Shown in pieces: positions 55,615 to 62,705 of a stretch of DNA of 64,000 bases. Under the pieces are notes generated by a model. The model made no database searches. It was not told the DNA's origin and saw nothing but the letters and a program-made list of their open reading frames with translations. How positions within the stretch are numbered: position 1 is the stretch's first letter; each line of letters begins with the position of its first letter. The position numbers and the translations under genes were made by a program. Source of the DNA: Salicibibacter cibarius (GTDB lineage: Bacteria > Bacillota > Bacilli > Bacillales > Marinococcaceae); the NCBI RefSeq assembly GCF_016495725.1, contig NZ_CP054705.1:2976001-3040000 (forward strand). Reading direction: 5' to 3'.

Positions 55615-56136
55615 TCATTCCCCTAGAATAGCAATAGCCCGCACCGGAGACCCATCTCCGTTTTTAATTTTCAATGGCAATCCGAAAAAAGAAAATGCAT
55701 CCCCCAGTCGGAGTGATTTTAATTTTTCAAGATCTGTATAGGTTACAATTTGTTTTTTTAATAATTGTCGTTCCAATTCCTCGCTTAAAGACCCACCTAC
55801 AAACGGCGGCGAAGCAGTCAAAATTTTTTCCAATACATCAACTCCGACCTTTTCTGCAAAAAACAAACCGGTGCGTGAAGGAAAATCCATCGTTGGCGTC
55901 ACGCGCATCGCCCTTCCGCAAAATTGCTTTAACGGAATTTCATCCAACGATGCCATCCCTTCATGCATATGGGAAAAAGCATCCACATGCGTGCCGGTAT
56001 GCGAACCCATCTCTAAAGCACGGACCGCATAACCGTGTTCCTTCACCGTTGTTGCAACGACGATATTCACCGCCGGATCCCCCGGATAGACCGGCATGCC
56101 ATTGGAGATGGTCTTTGTCAAATCAATGATTTCCAT
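55615..56136 (-). CDS. Cyclase-family metal hydrolase (KynB-like)
   Basis: 173 residues from the ATG at 56136 after GGGGTGA. The family motif HTGTHVDAFSHM and the start IDLTKTISNGMPVYPGDP identify the cyclase/arylformamidase fold (PF04199). No other kynurenine pathway genes are nearby, so the substrate is open. It is slightly shorter than KynB (about 205). Confidence 0.85.
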   Translation of the reverse strand: MEIIDLTKTISNGMPVYPGDPAVNIVVATTVKEHGYAVRALEMGSHTGTHVDAFSHMHEGMASLDEIPLKQFCGRAMRVTPTMDFPSRTGLFFAEKVGVDVLEKILTASPPFVGGSLSEELERQLLKKQIVTYTDLEKLKSLRLGDAFSFFGLPLKIKNGDGSPVRAIAILGE

Positions 56137-56158
56137 GAAATCACCCCTATGTTTCATG

Positions 56159-56193
56159 CAAAATAAGCCGCCGGCAATCGGCAGCTTATTTTC
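56159..56193 (-). terminator. Terminator after copZ
   Basis: AAATAAGCTGCCG and CGGCGGCTTATTT pair on the minus strand, followed by TTTGC. Confidence 0.8.
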
Positions 56194-56207
56194 TCTATTG
56201 ATTTTGT

Positions 56208-56414
56208 TTAATCAACATCATACCCCTGGTCTTCAATGGTATCGACAATAGCCTCATGCGTAACATCGCTTTTGTCATAAGTCACCTGTACGGTACCTTG
56301 ATCAAGGTTTACTTTTACATCGGATACGCCTTTCATTTCACCGACGTTTCCTTCAACGGCCGATACGCAATGGCCGCATGACATGCCTTTAACATTCAGT
56401 GTTTCTTGTTCCAT
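56208..56414 (-). CDS. copZ: Copper chaperone CopZ
   Basis: 68 residues with the heavy-metal-binding motif GMSCGHC and an HMA fold ending TIEDQGYDVD. It carries Cu(I) to a CopA-type exporter, whose gene is not in the window. The ATG at 56414 follows GGAGGG by 7 nt; an upstream in-frame start (56432) overlaps that site. Confidence 0.93.
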   Translation of the reverse strand: MEQETLNVKGMSCGHCVSAVEGNVGEMKGVSDVKVNLDQGTVQVTYDKSDVTHEAIVDTIEDQGYDVD

Positions 56415-56476
56415 GCTAATCCCTCCTCTCAATGTCTACCTTCATTATAATACCCCATTAAGGTATATTGCAAAGA

Positions 56477-56707
56477 TTAGAAACGCATGAACAAACGTTC
56501 ATCTTCATTTAAGCCGCACGCGCCGCACTGAATCCGATAATTCGGTCCACTATAAGGAATGTGAAACGGGTCCAGCTGCTCCTGCTCAAACTCTTGCACC
56601 ACTTCCCCACTTTGCGGATCCATCTTGACTGCTTTGGGCACTTGTTCCATAATGTGAAATCGAGAGCGATTCGTTTGGCAACGCGGGCAGACATATGTCT
56701 TCGACAC
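56477..56707 (-). CDS. Small zinc-ribbon protein, unknown
   Basis: 76 residues. YVCPRCQTN near the start and IQCGACGLNEDERLF near the end make a four-Cys zinc site. The GTG start follows AGGAGGGATGGGCC. It seems to be a Bacillaceae-type small ribbon protein, but I cannot name a family. Confidence 0.7.
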   Translation of the reverse strand: MSKTYVCPRCQTNRSRFHIMEQVPKAVKMDPQSGEVVQEFEQEQLDPFHIPYSGPNYRIQCGACGLNEDERLFMRF

Positions 56708-56838
56708 GGCCCATCCCTCCTGTTTTTTCTATAGGGTTGCCATCACCATCATTTTTATCCCTCTATGATTCATCTCACCAAAACCATTGACAACCCATGA
56801 AAACTACGTTATGATTTTTCTTGGTTATCGATGATCAC

Positions 56839-56914
56839 GTTCCGTTAGCTCAGTTGGGAGAGCGCTACCTTGACAGGGTAGAGGTCGCTGGTTCGAGCCC
56901 AGCACGGGACACCA
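56839..56914 (+). tRNA. tRNA-Val (GAC)
   Basis: The acceptor arms GTTCCGT and ACGGGAC pair and are followed by ACCA. The anticodon stem is CTACC/GGTAG with loop TTGACAG, so the anticodon is GAC (valine). GGTTCGAGCC gives the T arm, and the D arm GCTC/GAGC is present. It stands alone. Confidence 0.96.
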
Positions 56915-56929
56915 TAACAGAAATATTAT

Positions 56930-56958
56930 ACCCTTAATATATAAGGGTTTTTTTGTGT
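56930..56958 (+). terminator. Terminator after tRNA-Val
   Basis: ACCCTTA and TAAGGGT pair around ATATA and are followed by seven T. Confidence 0.85.
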
Positions 56959-57328
56959 CTTCGACTAATACAGTTTGAGACATTTTTATTACTACAGGCA
57001 TTTTGGGGCTTATTCGCACTCTTATACCAACCCCACAACTTAAAACTAATTTGCCGTATTGTCCACTTTTCTATATCAAAAAAATTAAAAAAAGTTCCTC
57101 TATTACATCCTTTTTGCCGAAATGGCTTTTATTTGTATTATTTTATCTATAAAAAATAAAGTATCTGCTTTCTCATCTTTGATCTTTTAAAGCGCTCAAT
57201 CATATTATAAGTTTAACCAGTCATTCCTGATTGAACTCATAATACAAGGGCGTAATTGCGACACATTCCTAAAAGATACCCTTTGGAATCATCTTATCCA
57301 AAGGGGTTAACATCACAACTAATTTATA
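56959..57328. other. AT-rich gap after the tRNA
   Basis: 370 bp without a supported gene; AT content is clearly higher than in the core genes. CCCTTTGGA / TCCAAAGGGG (57280-57307) is a hairpin that may terminate the cytochrome b5-like gene. Confidence 0.4.
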
Positions 57329-57664
57329 TTATTCTTCAAGTGTGCCAACAGTTGGTAAGTCTTCCAATACATCAGTCCCATGTGGAGCTTCTTCAATTTC
57401 TTCTGTGTGGTCCTCACCAGCTTCTAATCCACCAGCGGGGGCGTGTTCTCCACCGTCCCATTCTGCAACATCTGTAACGTCGTAAACGACTCCATCAACC
57501 GCTACATAAGCATCGTTTCCATCTTGCCCATCATATTCTGCAAGTTCTTCTAATGTAAATTCTTGATCTCCTTCAGCTTCATCTCCTTCATCCGTTGCTT
57601 CTTCTCCGCCGCAAGCAGCAAGTAGCATGACTGAGCTACCAAGAATCATTAATAATTTATTCAC
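57329..57664 (-). CDS. Cytochrome b5-like heme-binding lipoprotein
   Basis: 111 residues from a GTG at 57664 after AAGGAG. The lipobox (MLLAAC) closely resembles that of the cytochrome c lipoprotein at 25.2 kb. The mature part FTLEELAEYDGQDGNDAYVA, VVYDVTDVAEWDGGEHAP and EEAPHGTDVLEDLPTVG fits the short bacterial cytochrome b5-like domain. Very acidic. Probably an outside-facing redox protein; its partner is unknown. Confidence 0.82.
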   Translation of the reverse strand: MNKLLMILGSSVMLLAACGGEEATDEGDEAEGDQEFTLEELAEYDGQDGNDAYVAVDGVVYDVTDVAEWDGGEHAPAGGLEAGEDHTEEIEEAPHGTDVLEDLPTVGTLEE

Positions 57665-57969
57665 AGAAAACCCACTCCTTAAAATCAAATATATACTAAT
57701 GGTTTCTCCATACATAATATAACATTCGAATTTAGTTCTAAATAGCCATGTCATAGATTTGTCAGTTTTAATGTAAATAGGAGTTTATATTTATAAGTGA
57801 TAGATTTCTCCTATAGTCGCTTTAACCATGGTTGTATCTTCCCGCAAAATTCCAACCTCGCCTTTTGTAGCCCTAAATCCTCTTTAATATCTGAGACCTC
57901 TTTTTCAAAGTTGTCAAATCATACATAAGTTGCCCATCTAATTGCAAAAATCGGCGCGGGCTTATTATT

Positions 57970-58104
57970 TCACCTTCTTGATAGTATTTCGTTTAGTTGA
58001 TGAATCACTTCGCCTAATCCTACCAGTACGATGAAAGTTTTGTATGAATTGAATCCTGCTATAAACCCTACTACGATAAGTAAAATACCTGCTGTCACTA
58101 GCAT
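57970..58104 (-). pseudogene. Small membrane-protein remnant
   Basis: A frame from the ATG at 58104 gives MLVTAGILLIVVGFIAGFNS and ends NEILSRR at the stop at 57970. Codons upstream (IGTRRAYYIYA) also fit a natural protein but are cut by a TAA. It looks like the 3' part of a longer gene broken near 58145. Confidence 0.45.
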
Positions 58105-58230
58105 TGCATAAATGTAGTAAGCTCTTCTGGTGCCAATTTAAGCTGTCAGTAACAACCGCTAACTGAAAAGCAGAATGACTATTTGAAAGTTTAGTGGTTT
58201 CATAACCAAGAACATTATTGAAAAAGACCG

Positions 58231-58648
58231 CTAATTCAGTTTTGTTTCCTTGTTTATCTTCAGCATATAACGCAAACGTGACAATTTGAGCCGTCGACCT
58301 TCCGCAATAGAGAGCCATTCAATTCCAATTTGAGTTTTATCAGGGATTTGACTACACACATTTTCAATTTTCGTGTATGACAAGCATTCAAAAATAAACT
58401 CAATTTGGTGGACGGGACCGTTCTCCATCAAGCCACTCACGACCAAATATCAATTTACCTACCTTCACATCAATGCTCAATTCCTCTCGACATTCACGAA
58501 GGAGATTCATATGGAGGGATTTGCCAGTTTCTTGGCTACCTCCTGGCAGAGCGTAAAATGCCGTATTACCTTCTTGGTATTTCAAGGCAAGTATGTTATC
58601 ATCTTGGATTAACAACGCTCTACTTGCTGTTCTAATCAACTTAAGCAC
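58231..58648 (-). pseudogene. NUDIX hydrolase, frameshifted
   Basis: The GTG start at 58648 gives a NUDIX box, GGSQETGKSLHMNLLRECRE followed by EL, and runs to FGREWLDGE. The sequence then changes frame near 58415-58425 and continues HQIEFIFECLS ... IGIEWLSIAE to a stop at 58231. Joined, it is a complete ~139-residue MutT-type enzyme. Either a natural lesion or a base-calling error. Confidence 0.75.
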
Positions 58649-58665
58649 GCCCCTATCCCCAATTA

Positions 58666-59016
58666 TTACCTCCGTTTTCGTTTTGAACGTGCGGGCAGAA
58701 TGTTAATCACATCAATAGCTCCATCATTTTCATAAACTGCATAAAAAATCAAATAATTCAACATCCGATGGCGACTTTTCCCGTATGTAAGACAACGCAA
58801 ACCTTTAAAATCACCCTGCTCAACCTTCTCTCCCGCATAAGGAAAAGAAGATAACAGACGATCAATCTCATCAATCATGTCATCTTCTTTAGAAAACCAC
58901 CATTCAATCACTTCTTCTCCTTGCTCCGAAAAAAATGCTTGAATTTGATCCAAACACCTGCTAAATTCCTCTGTATAATGAACCGAAAATCTCCGATTAT
59001 CTTCTTCTTTGGTCAT
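58666..59016 (-). CDS. RelE/ParE-superfamily toxin
   Basis: 116 residues. The pattern FSVHYTEEFSRCLDQIQAFF, LLSSFPYAGEKVEQGDFKGL and a C-terminal YLIFYAVYENDGAIDVINIL with LPARSKRKRR is the RelE/ParE fold and catalytic tail. It overlaps the upstream antitoxin gene by 20 bp, typical of a toxin-antitoxin operon. Target (ribosome or gyrase) not inferable. Confidence 0.82.
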   Translation of the reverse strand: MTKEEDNRRFSVHYTEEFSRCLDQIQAFFSEQGEEVIEWWFSKEDDMIDEIDRLLSSFPYAGEKVEQGDFKGLRCLTYGKSRHRMLNYLIFYAVYENDGAIDVINILPARSKRKRR

Positions 59017-59266
59017 ACCGCGACTCCTTTAACTCTTTTGCGGTATAACGCTTCATGTCCGGATGATCAAGATAACGTTGTAATGATTCCTTTAATTCCG
59101 GGTACTCTTCAATCTCTTCTTCCAAGTTATTCGGATTTTCTTCTAAGGAAGATGTATCATGTACTTCCAAAGAGAAAAGTTTTCCATCGTCAACAAACAT
59201 CGCTGAATTTTTATCATCTAAAGCATTCAAAAGTTCTTCTTTCACATTTTTGCTTAATGAGCTCAT
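58997..59266 (-). CDS. Antitoxin of the RelE/ParE pair
   Basis: 89 residues, acidic, with an N-terminal helix MSSLSKNVKEELLNALDD and a basic C-terminus (KELKESRYDQRRR). It precedes and overlaps the toxin. I see no clear ribbon-helix-helix or helix-turn-helix motif, so assignment rests on arrangement. The GAGGTGA site precedes the ATG. Confidence 0.7.
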   Translation of the reverse strand: MSSLSKNVKEELLNALDDKNSAMFVDDGKLFSLEVHDTSSLEENPNNLEEEIEEYPELKESLQRYLDHPDMKRYTAKELKESRYDQRRR

Positions 59267-59434
59267 TATTTATCACCTCAAACGTTCATTTCTTTATTAC
59301 TCTAATTATAACAGGTTTTTCTTATTCAACATAATGGCCTTATCCTTCAGGAGAACGCATCCCCTATTATTCCAGAATTGCGCTTCTTTTATTGAAAAAC
59401 CTACTTCTCATAAATCGATAGTTTATGCCTGAAT

Positions 59435-59636
59435 TTATCCAATCAAAAACCGAATGCTGACAATTAAAGCGATAAATCCAACTGCACCAAGACTGTGGGT
59501 CTTCTTCCTCTATTTCACTAACCAGATGATCCGTTTCATCCTCTTCATTGATGAAATGGGAGTTATTAAAAATAGCAAAAAGTGTAATAGCAGCGATAAC
59601 CAGTACCGCTACCATTACACTCACCTTTGATTTCAT
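59435..59636 (-). pseudogene. Two-helix membrane protein, frameshifted
   Basis: The ATG at 59636 gives MKSKVSVMVAVLVIAAITLF and an acidic loop to EEEDP. One frame then continues with an implausible tail. Another gives HSLGAVGFIALIVSIRFLIG, a clear membrane helix, ending at 59435. A one-base shift near 59490 restores a 67-residue protein. Confidence 0.55.
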
Positions 59637-59699
59637 ATTTACCTCTCCATACTGAAAAGCCTAAAAGCTACTCTATTCAAATCTGAAAGCATCACTTTA

Positions 59700-59927
59700 T
59701 TACCAATTTGCTCTAGTCTCTTCTGTAGTATCCGAATAACCATCCCGTTGAAAAGCGTGTTTTCCAATAAAATAAGCACCATTAAAATCAATGTCTGTAC
59801 CACCAGATGTTGCAGTAGCCGATACATAACTAGAATTTTGAACTGTTACATATTCCTTGTGTGACACAGGGTTGGATATTGACAAACAATGAAAATTTAA
59901 TTTATTGTATAAAACATACGACGTCAT
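59700..59927 (-). CDS. Possible small protein, unknown
   Basis: 75 codons from 59927, with a plausible polar part SSYVSATATSGGTDIDFNGA and FIGKHAFQRDGYSDTTEETR. No convincing ribosome site, and its 5' end covers the gntR promoter. It may be a fragment. Low confidence. Confidence 0.25.
   Translation of the reverse strand: MTSYVLYNKLNFHCLSISNPVSHKEYVTVQNSSYVSATATSGGTDIDFNGAYFIGKHAFQRDGYSDTTEETRANW
59879..59908 (+). promoter_or_regulatory. Promoter-like boxes before gntR
   Basis: TTGACA at 59879-59884 and TATTGT at 59903-59908 with an 18-base spacer. Confidence 0.45.
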
Positions 59928-59931
59928 ATGT
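59914..59931. promoter_or_regulatory. Candidate GntR operator
   Basis: ACATACGACGTCATATGT is an 18-bp palindrome with one mismatched pair, between the -10 box and the gntR start. It is well placed for autoregulation by the FadR-type regulator that follows. Confidence 0.6.
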
Positions 59932-59948
59932 CTAAGGGGGATCGGTGA

Positions 59949-60566
59949 ATGAGCAGAAAATTATCTGATGAAATATTGATGAGTTTAAAAAGGAAGATTA
60001 TTAATAAAGATTTAGCATTTGGGCAAAGAATACCATCTGAATTTGAGCTCATGAATGAATTTCAAGTTAGTCGCACAACCATCCGTGAAGTCATACAGGT
60101 GTTGGTTCAAGCAGGCTTTGTTGAAATTCGAAGAGGTAAGGGTACTTTTGTCATTTATGACGAAAACGAGGAAATGCTCAATGATGCGGATATTGAAGAA
60201 ACGAAAGCAATGTTGGACGAAAAAATCGTAACATTGGCATGCTCAAGAAGGACAGATGAGGATTTAGAAAGATTAAACCAACTACTGAAAAACAGAGAAC
60301 AAAACTTAAATATGGGAAATTATGCATCATACGTTAATGAAGATATTGCTTTTCATTTAGCGATTGCAAAAGCGAGTCATAATAATACTTTAGAGAATCT
60401 TTATCTTCATTTTTCTGGATTGTTAAGAAATCAATTAAATAAAAAGCTATTATCGATTCCAGATTACAGCGCCAATAGTGACATTCACGAAAATATCTAC
60501 AAAGCCATTAAAAACCAAAACCAAGATCAAGCGAAGTATTGGGTAGCTGAAAATCTTAAAAATTAG
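59949..60566 (+). CDS. GntR-family (FadR subgroup) regulator
   Basis: 205 residues. The winged helix (GQRIPSEFELMNEFQVSRTT, IREVIQVLVQAGFVEIRRGK, GTFV) is followed by an all-helical FCD ligand domain (about 75-205; HLAIAKASHNNTLENLYLHF). It is followed at 21 bp by two membrane genes, so it probably controls their expression in response to the transported compound. Confidence 0.9.
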   Translation: MSRKLSDEILMSLKRKIINKDLAFGQRIPSEFELMNEFQVSRTTIREVIQVLVQAGFVEIRRGKGTFVIYDENEEMLNDADIEETKAMLDEKIVTLACSRRTDEDLERLNQLLKNREQNLNMGNYASYVNEDIAFHLAIAKASHNNTLENLYLHFSGLLRNQLNKKLLSIPDYSANSDIHENIYKAIKNQNQDQAKYWVAENLKN

Positions 60567-60587
60567 TTCATACATCGAGGTGAAAAA

Positions 60588-61019
60588 ATGAAACGAATGT
60601 TGGTCTTTATCGTTGCTTTTATCAGTGGTGTTTCATTAACGTTAGAAGGTTCGATTGGCGGTGCTTTAGGTCAAAATATTGGTGAACTCGAAGCCTCCAC
60701 CTACGTTTTTGCTGTGGCATTTTTAATTTTATCTCCATTTGTTCTTACACTTCGGAGAACTAATTTATCGACAATGTTGAAATTGCCAAAATGGGAATTA
60801 ACCGGTGGTTTGTTTGGGGCAGCTTTTCTTGTCCTATTGTTTTTCAGTGTAGCACAACTAGGGATTGGCATTGCCATGGCCGCGGTTATTATTGGCCAAT
60901 TCGTCATAAGCATTATTATTGATCACAACGGATGGCTTGGCGCTTCCAGGATTCGATTCAACACCAATAGATTTATCGCCATTGTTTTATTAACTATTTC
61001 TTTATTTTTAATTTTATAG
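60588..61019 (+). CDS. DUF606 (YdcZ-type) DMT-superfamily transporter, first
   Basis: 143 residues, five hydrophobic segments, starting with the family pattern VAFISGVSLTLEGSIGGALG and ending GIAMAAVIIGQFVISIIIDH. DUF606 proteins are half-size members of the drug/metabolite transporter superfamily and often occur as pairs. Substrate unknown. Confidence 0.88.
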   Translation: MKRMLVFIVAFISGVSLTLEGSIGGALGQNIGELEASTYVFAVAFLILSPFVLTLRRTNLSTMLKLPKWELTGGLFGAAFLVLLFFSVAQLGIGIAMAAVIIGQFVISIIIDHNGWLGASRIRFNTNRFIAIVLLTISLFLIL

Positions 61020-61031
61020 AGGTGAATTGGA

Positions 61032-61526
61032 ATGACGGTTTTAATTCCATTAATCGGCGGTATATTTGTAAGCCTACAAGGGACACTTAATGGCAACCTC
61101 GGGAAAAAAGTAGGGACAATTGAAAGCACGTATCTCTCCTTTTTTACCGGTAGTATTCTCTTAACAATGATCATTATCTTTTTGGGTGATGGCAATATCT
61201 TCCGAATTACTGAAGTGCCAGCTTGGCAATTGCTTTGTGTCATATTCGGTTTTATTTTTATTTTTGTGATGGCTTTTTCCGTTCCCAAAATTGGCGTTAC
61301 GGCGACCAACGCGACCATTGTCATTGGCCAATTAGTAACAAGTATGGTTGTTGACCATTTTGGCTGGTTTGGCAGTGATGTCATCCCATTTACGATAGAA
61401 CGGTTCATCGGTGTTTTATTAATGATAGCTGCCCTTTATTTTATTTATATGGAATCAGCTATGGTAAAGAAAAAAACAAAGCAGATGATGAAAAAGGAAA
61501 AGTTACAAAAGCTATCTAATGACTAA
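61032..61526 (+). CDS. DUF606 (YdcZ-type) DMT-superfamily transporter, second
   Basis: 164 residues. LIGGIFVSLQGTLNGNLGKK and TNATIVIGQLVTSMVVDHFG mirror the preceding gene, 12 bp upstream, so the two probably form a heteromeric transporter. The C-terminus is Lys-rich. Confidence 0.88.
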   Translation: MTVLIPLIGGIFVSLQGTLNGNLGKKVGTIESTYLSFFTGSILLTMIIIFLGDGNIFRITEVPAWQLLCVIFGFIFIFVMAFSVPKIGVTATNATIVIGQLVTSMVVDHFGWFGSDVIPFTIERFIGVLLMIAALYFIYMESAMVKKKTKQMMKKEKLQKLSND

Positions 61527-61701
61527 GGAATATGGGATTTACTATGGCTATTATTGGTGAGCCCACGGGATTTATTTGCTTCGCAGGGTTACAGGAGGTT
61601 AAAAATTAAAATAAATGAAGCTTGGCGTTTTTGACCGATCTTTCGAAAATAGTAATTACATTTATTTCCATGACATTCAAAAGTGTTCTCATACAAAAAT
61701 C
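61527..61701. other. Short gap with no gene
   Basis: AT-rich; I see only a GGAGG motif near 61591 without a following frame of note. Confidence 0.3.
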
Positions 61702-61730
61702 CCGGAGAAAAGAGCATTCTCCGGGTCTCT
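61702..61730. terminator. Terminator after opuAC-like gene
   Basis: CCCGGAGAA and TTCTCCGGG pair between the convergent DUF606 and betaine-binding genes. Confidence 0.8.
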
Positions 61731-61731
61731 T

Positions 61732-62637
61732 CTAATCTTCCACTTCCAGGTCTTCTATGGAATCAATGTCCATGTATTCCGGTACCACTAAACCGATGGC
61801 AGCTTTGCCTTCCAAATGCGGGCCTAAATCATCGACTTCGTCTTCTATTTGTTCATAATACGTCCCGTGCGTTCTCGGTAACCATGCACCGGTCATGGCA
61901 TCCGCATCTCCATTGGCGATAGCTGTATACATATGGCTCGCTTCCACTAAGGTCATTTCTACATCATAACCTATGTCCTCAAGCACAAGAGCCATCACGT
62001 TAACCGAGGCAAGAAGATCAATCCAATCTGTATGAACCAATTCTATCGTTTCACCTTCTACATCATCTACGCTTTCCGTCCAGCCCGACACCTGATCTTC
62101 ATTCTCATCGATCCAATTTTGGGCAGCCTCGATTTCATCTACGCCTTCATTTAAGTCATCCATAATTTCTTCCATATCTTCAACCGTCCACTCAAAATTA
62201 TCCAGGATTTCATAGGCTTCCGGCGAATCTTCTTGCAGACCTTCCCGAGCGAGTTTGTGAATGTCTTCCGGTTCACCGAATGACAGATCCGGGTCATCCA
62301 AAAACTTGAGGTCATGGGAGTTAAATTTCCAGTGCGGCCCCCAGCCGGTAACAACAATCGGTTCCTCATTGTCGATGGCTTCTTCCAGCTCGGCGATCAT
62401 TGCCGCCTCGGAACTCGATTGTAATTCCCACTCATCAAGATCATAATCCTCAAAAGCCTGTTCTGCACTTTCCATTATTCCGGCACCGGGATCAATGCCG
62501 GTAATCGTGTAATCCATTTCTTCGGCAACACTTCCTTCTTCCGTATCTCCATCCGCATCGTCTGAACCACAAGCGGCCGCGACGAGAAACAACGAACATC
62601 CGGTTACTATACTTGCTTTTTTCCAATACTGGTTCAT
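61732..62637 (-). CDS. Glycine betaine-binding lipoprotein (OpuAC-like)
   Basis: 301 residues. Lipobox (FLVAAAC), then TITGIDPGAGIMESAEQAFE, VVTGWGPHWKFNSHDLKFLD, VHTDWIDLLASVNVMALVLE and SADA-type DADAMTGAWLPRTHG. This is the OpuAC arrangement, circularly permuted relative to ProX, with Trp residues for the betaine cage. No ABC permease or ATPase gene is beside it within the window; a BCCT transporter is upstream instead. Extremely Asp/Glu-rich. The ATG at 62637 follows GGAGAGA. Confidence 0.92.
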   Translation of the reverse strand: MNQYWKKASIVTGCSLFLVAAACGSDDADGDTEEGSVAEEMDYTITGIDPGAGIMESAEQAFEDYDLDEWELQSSSEAAMIAELEEAIDNEEPIVVTGWGPHWKFNSHDLKFLDDPDLSFGEPEDIHKLAREGLQEDSPEAYEILDNFEWTVEDMEEIMDDLNEGVDEIEAAQNWIDENEDQVSGWTESVDDVEGETIELVHTDWIDLLASVNVMALVLEDIGYDVEMTLVEASHMYTAIANGDADAMTGAWLPRTHGTYYEQIEDEVDDLGPHLEGKAAIGLVVPEYMDIDSIEDLEVED

Positions 62638-62705
62638 ATAAGTATCTCTCCTTGATTTTGAATTTAAGAAAGGGACACAGCCCATCAACCGGGCTGGCCT
62701 CAGTT

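Noticed and set aside
57965-58318. A 117-codon minus-strand frame
   Set aside because: Its first part is a shadow of the NUDIX C-terminus and its last part a shadow of a membrane helix read in another frame; it is a composite.
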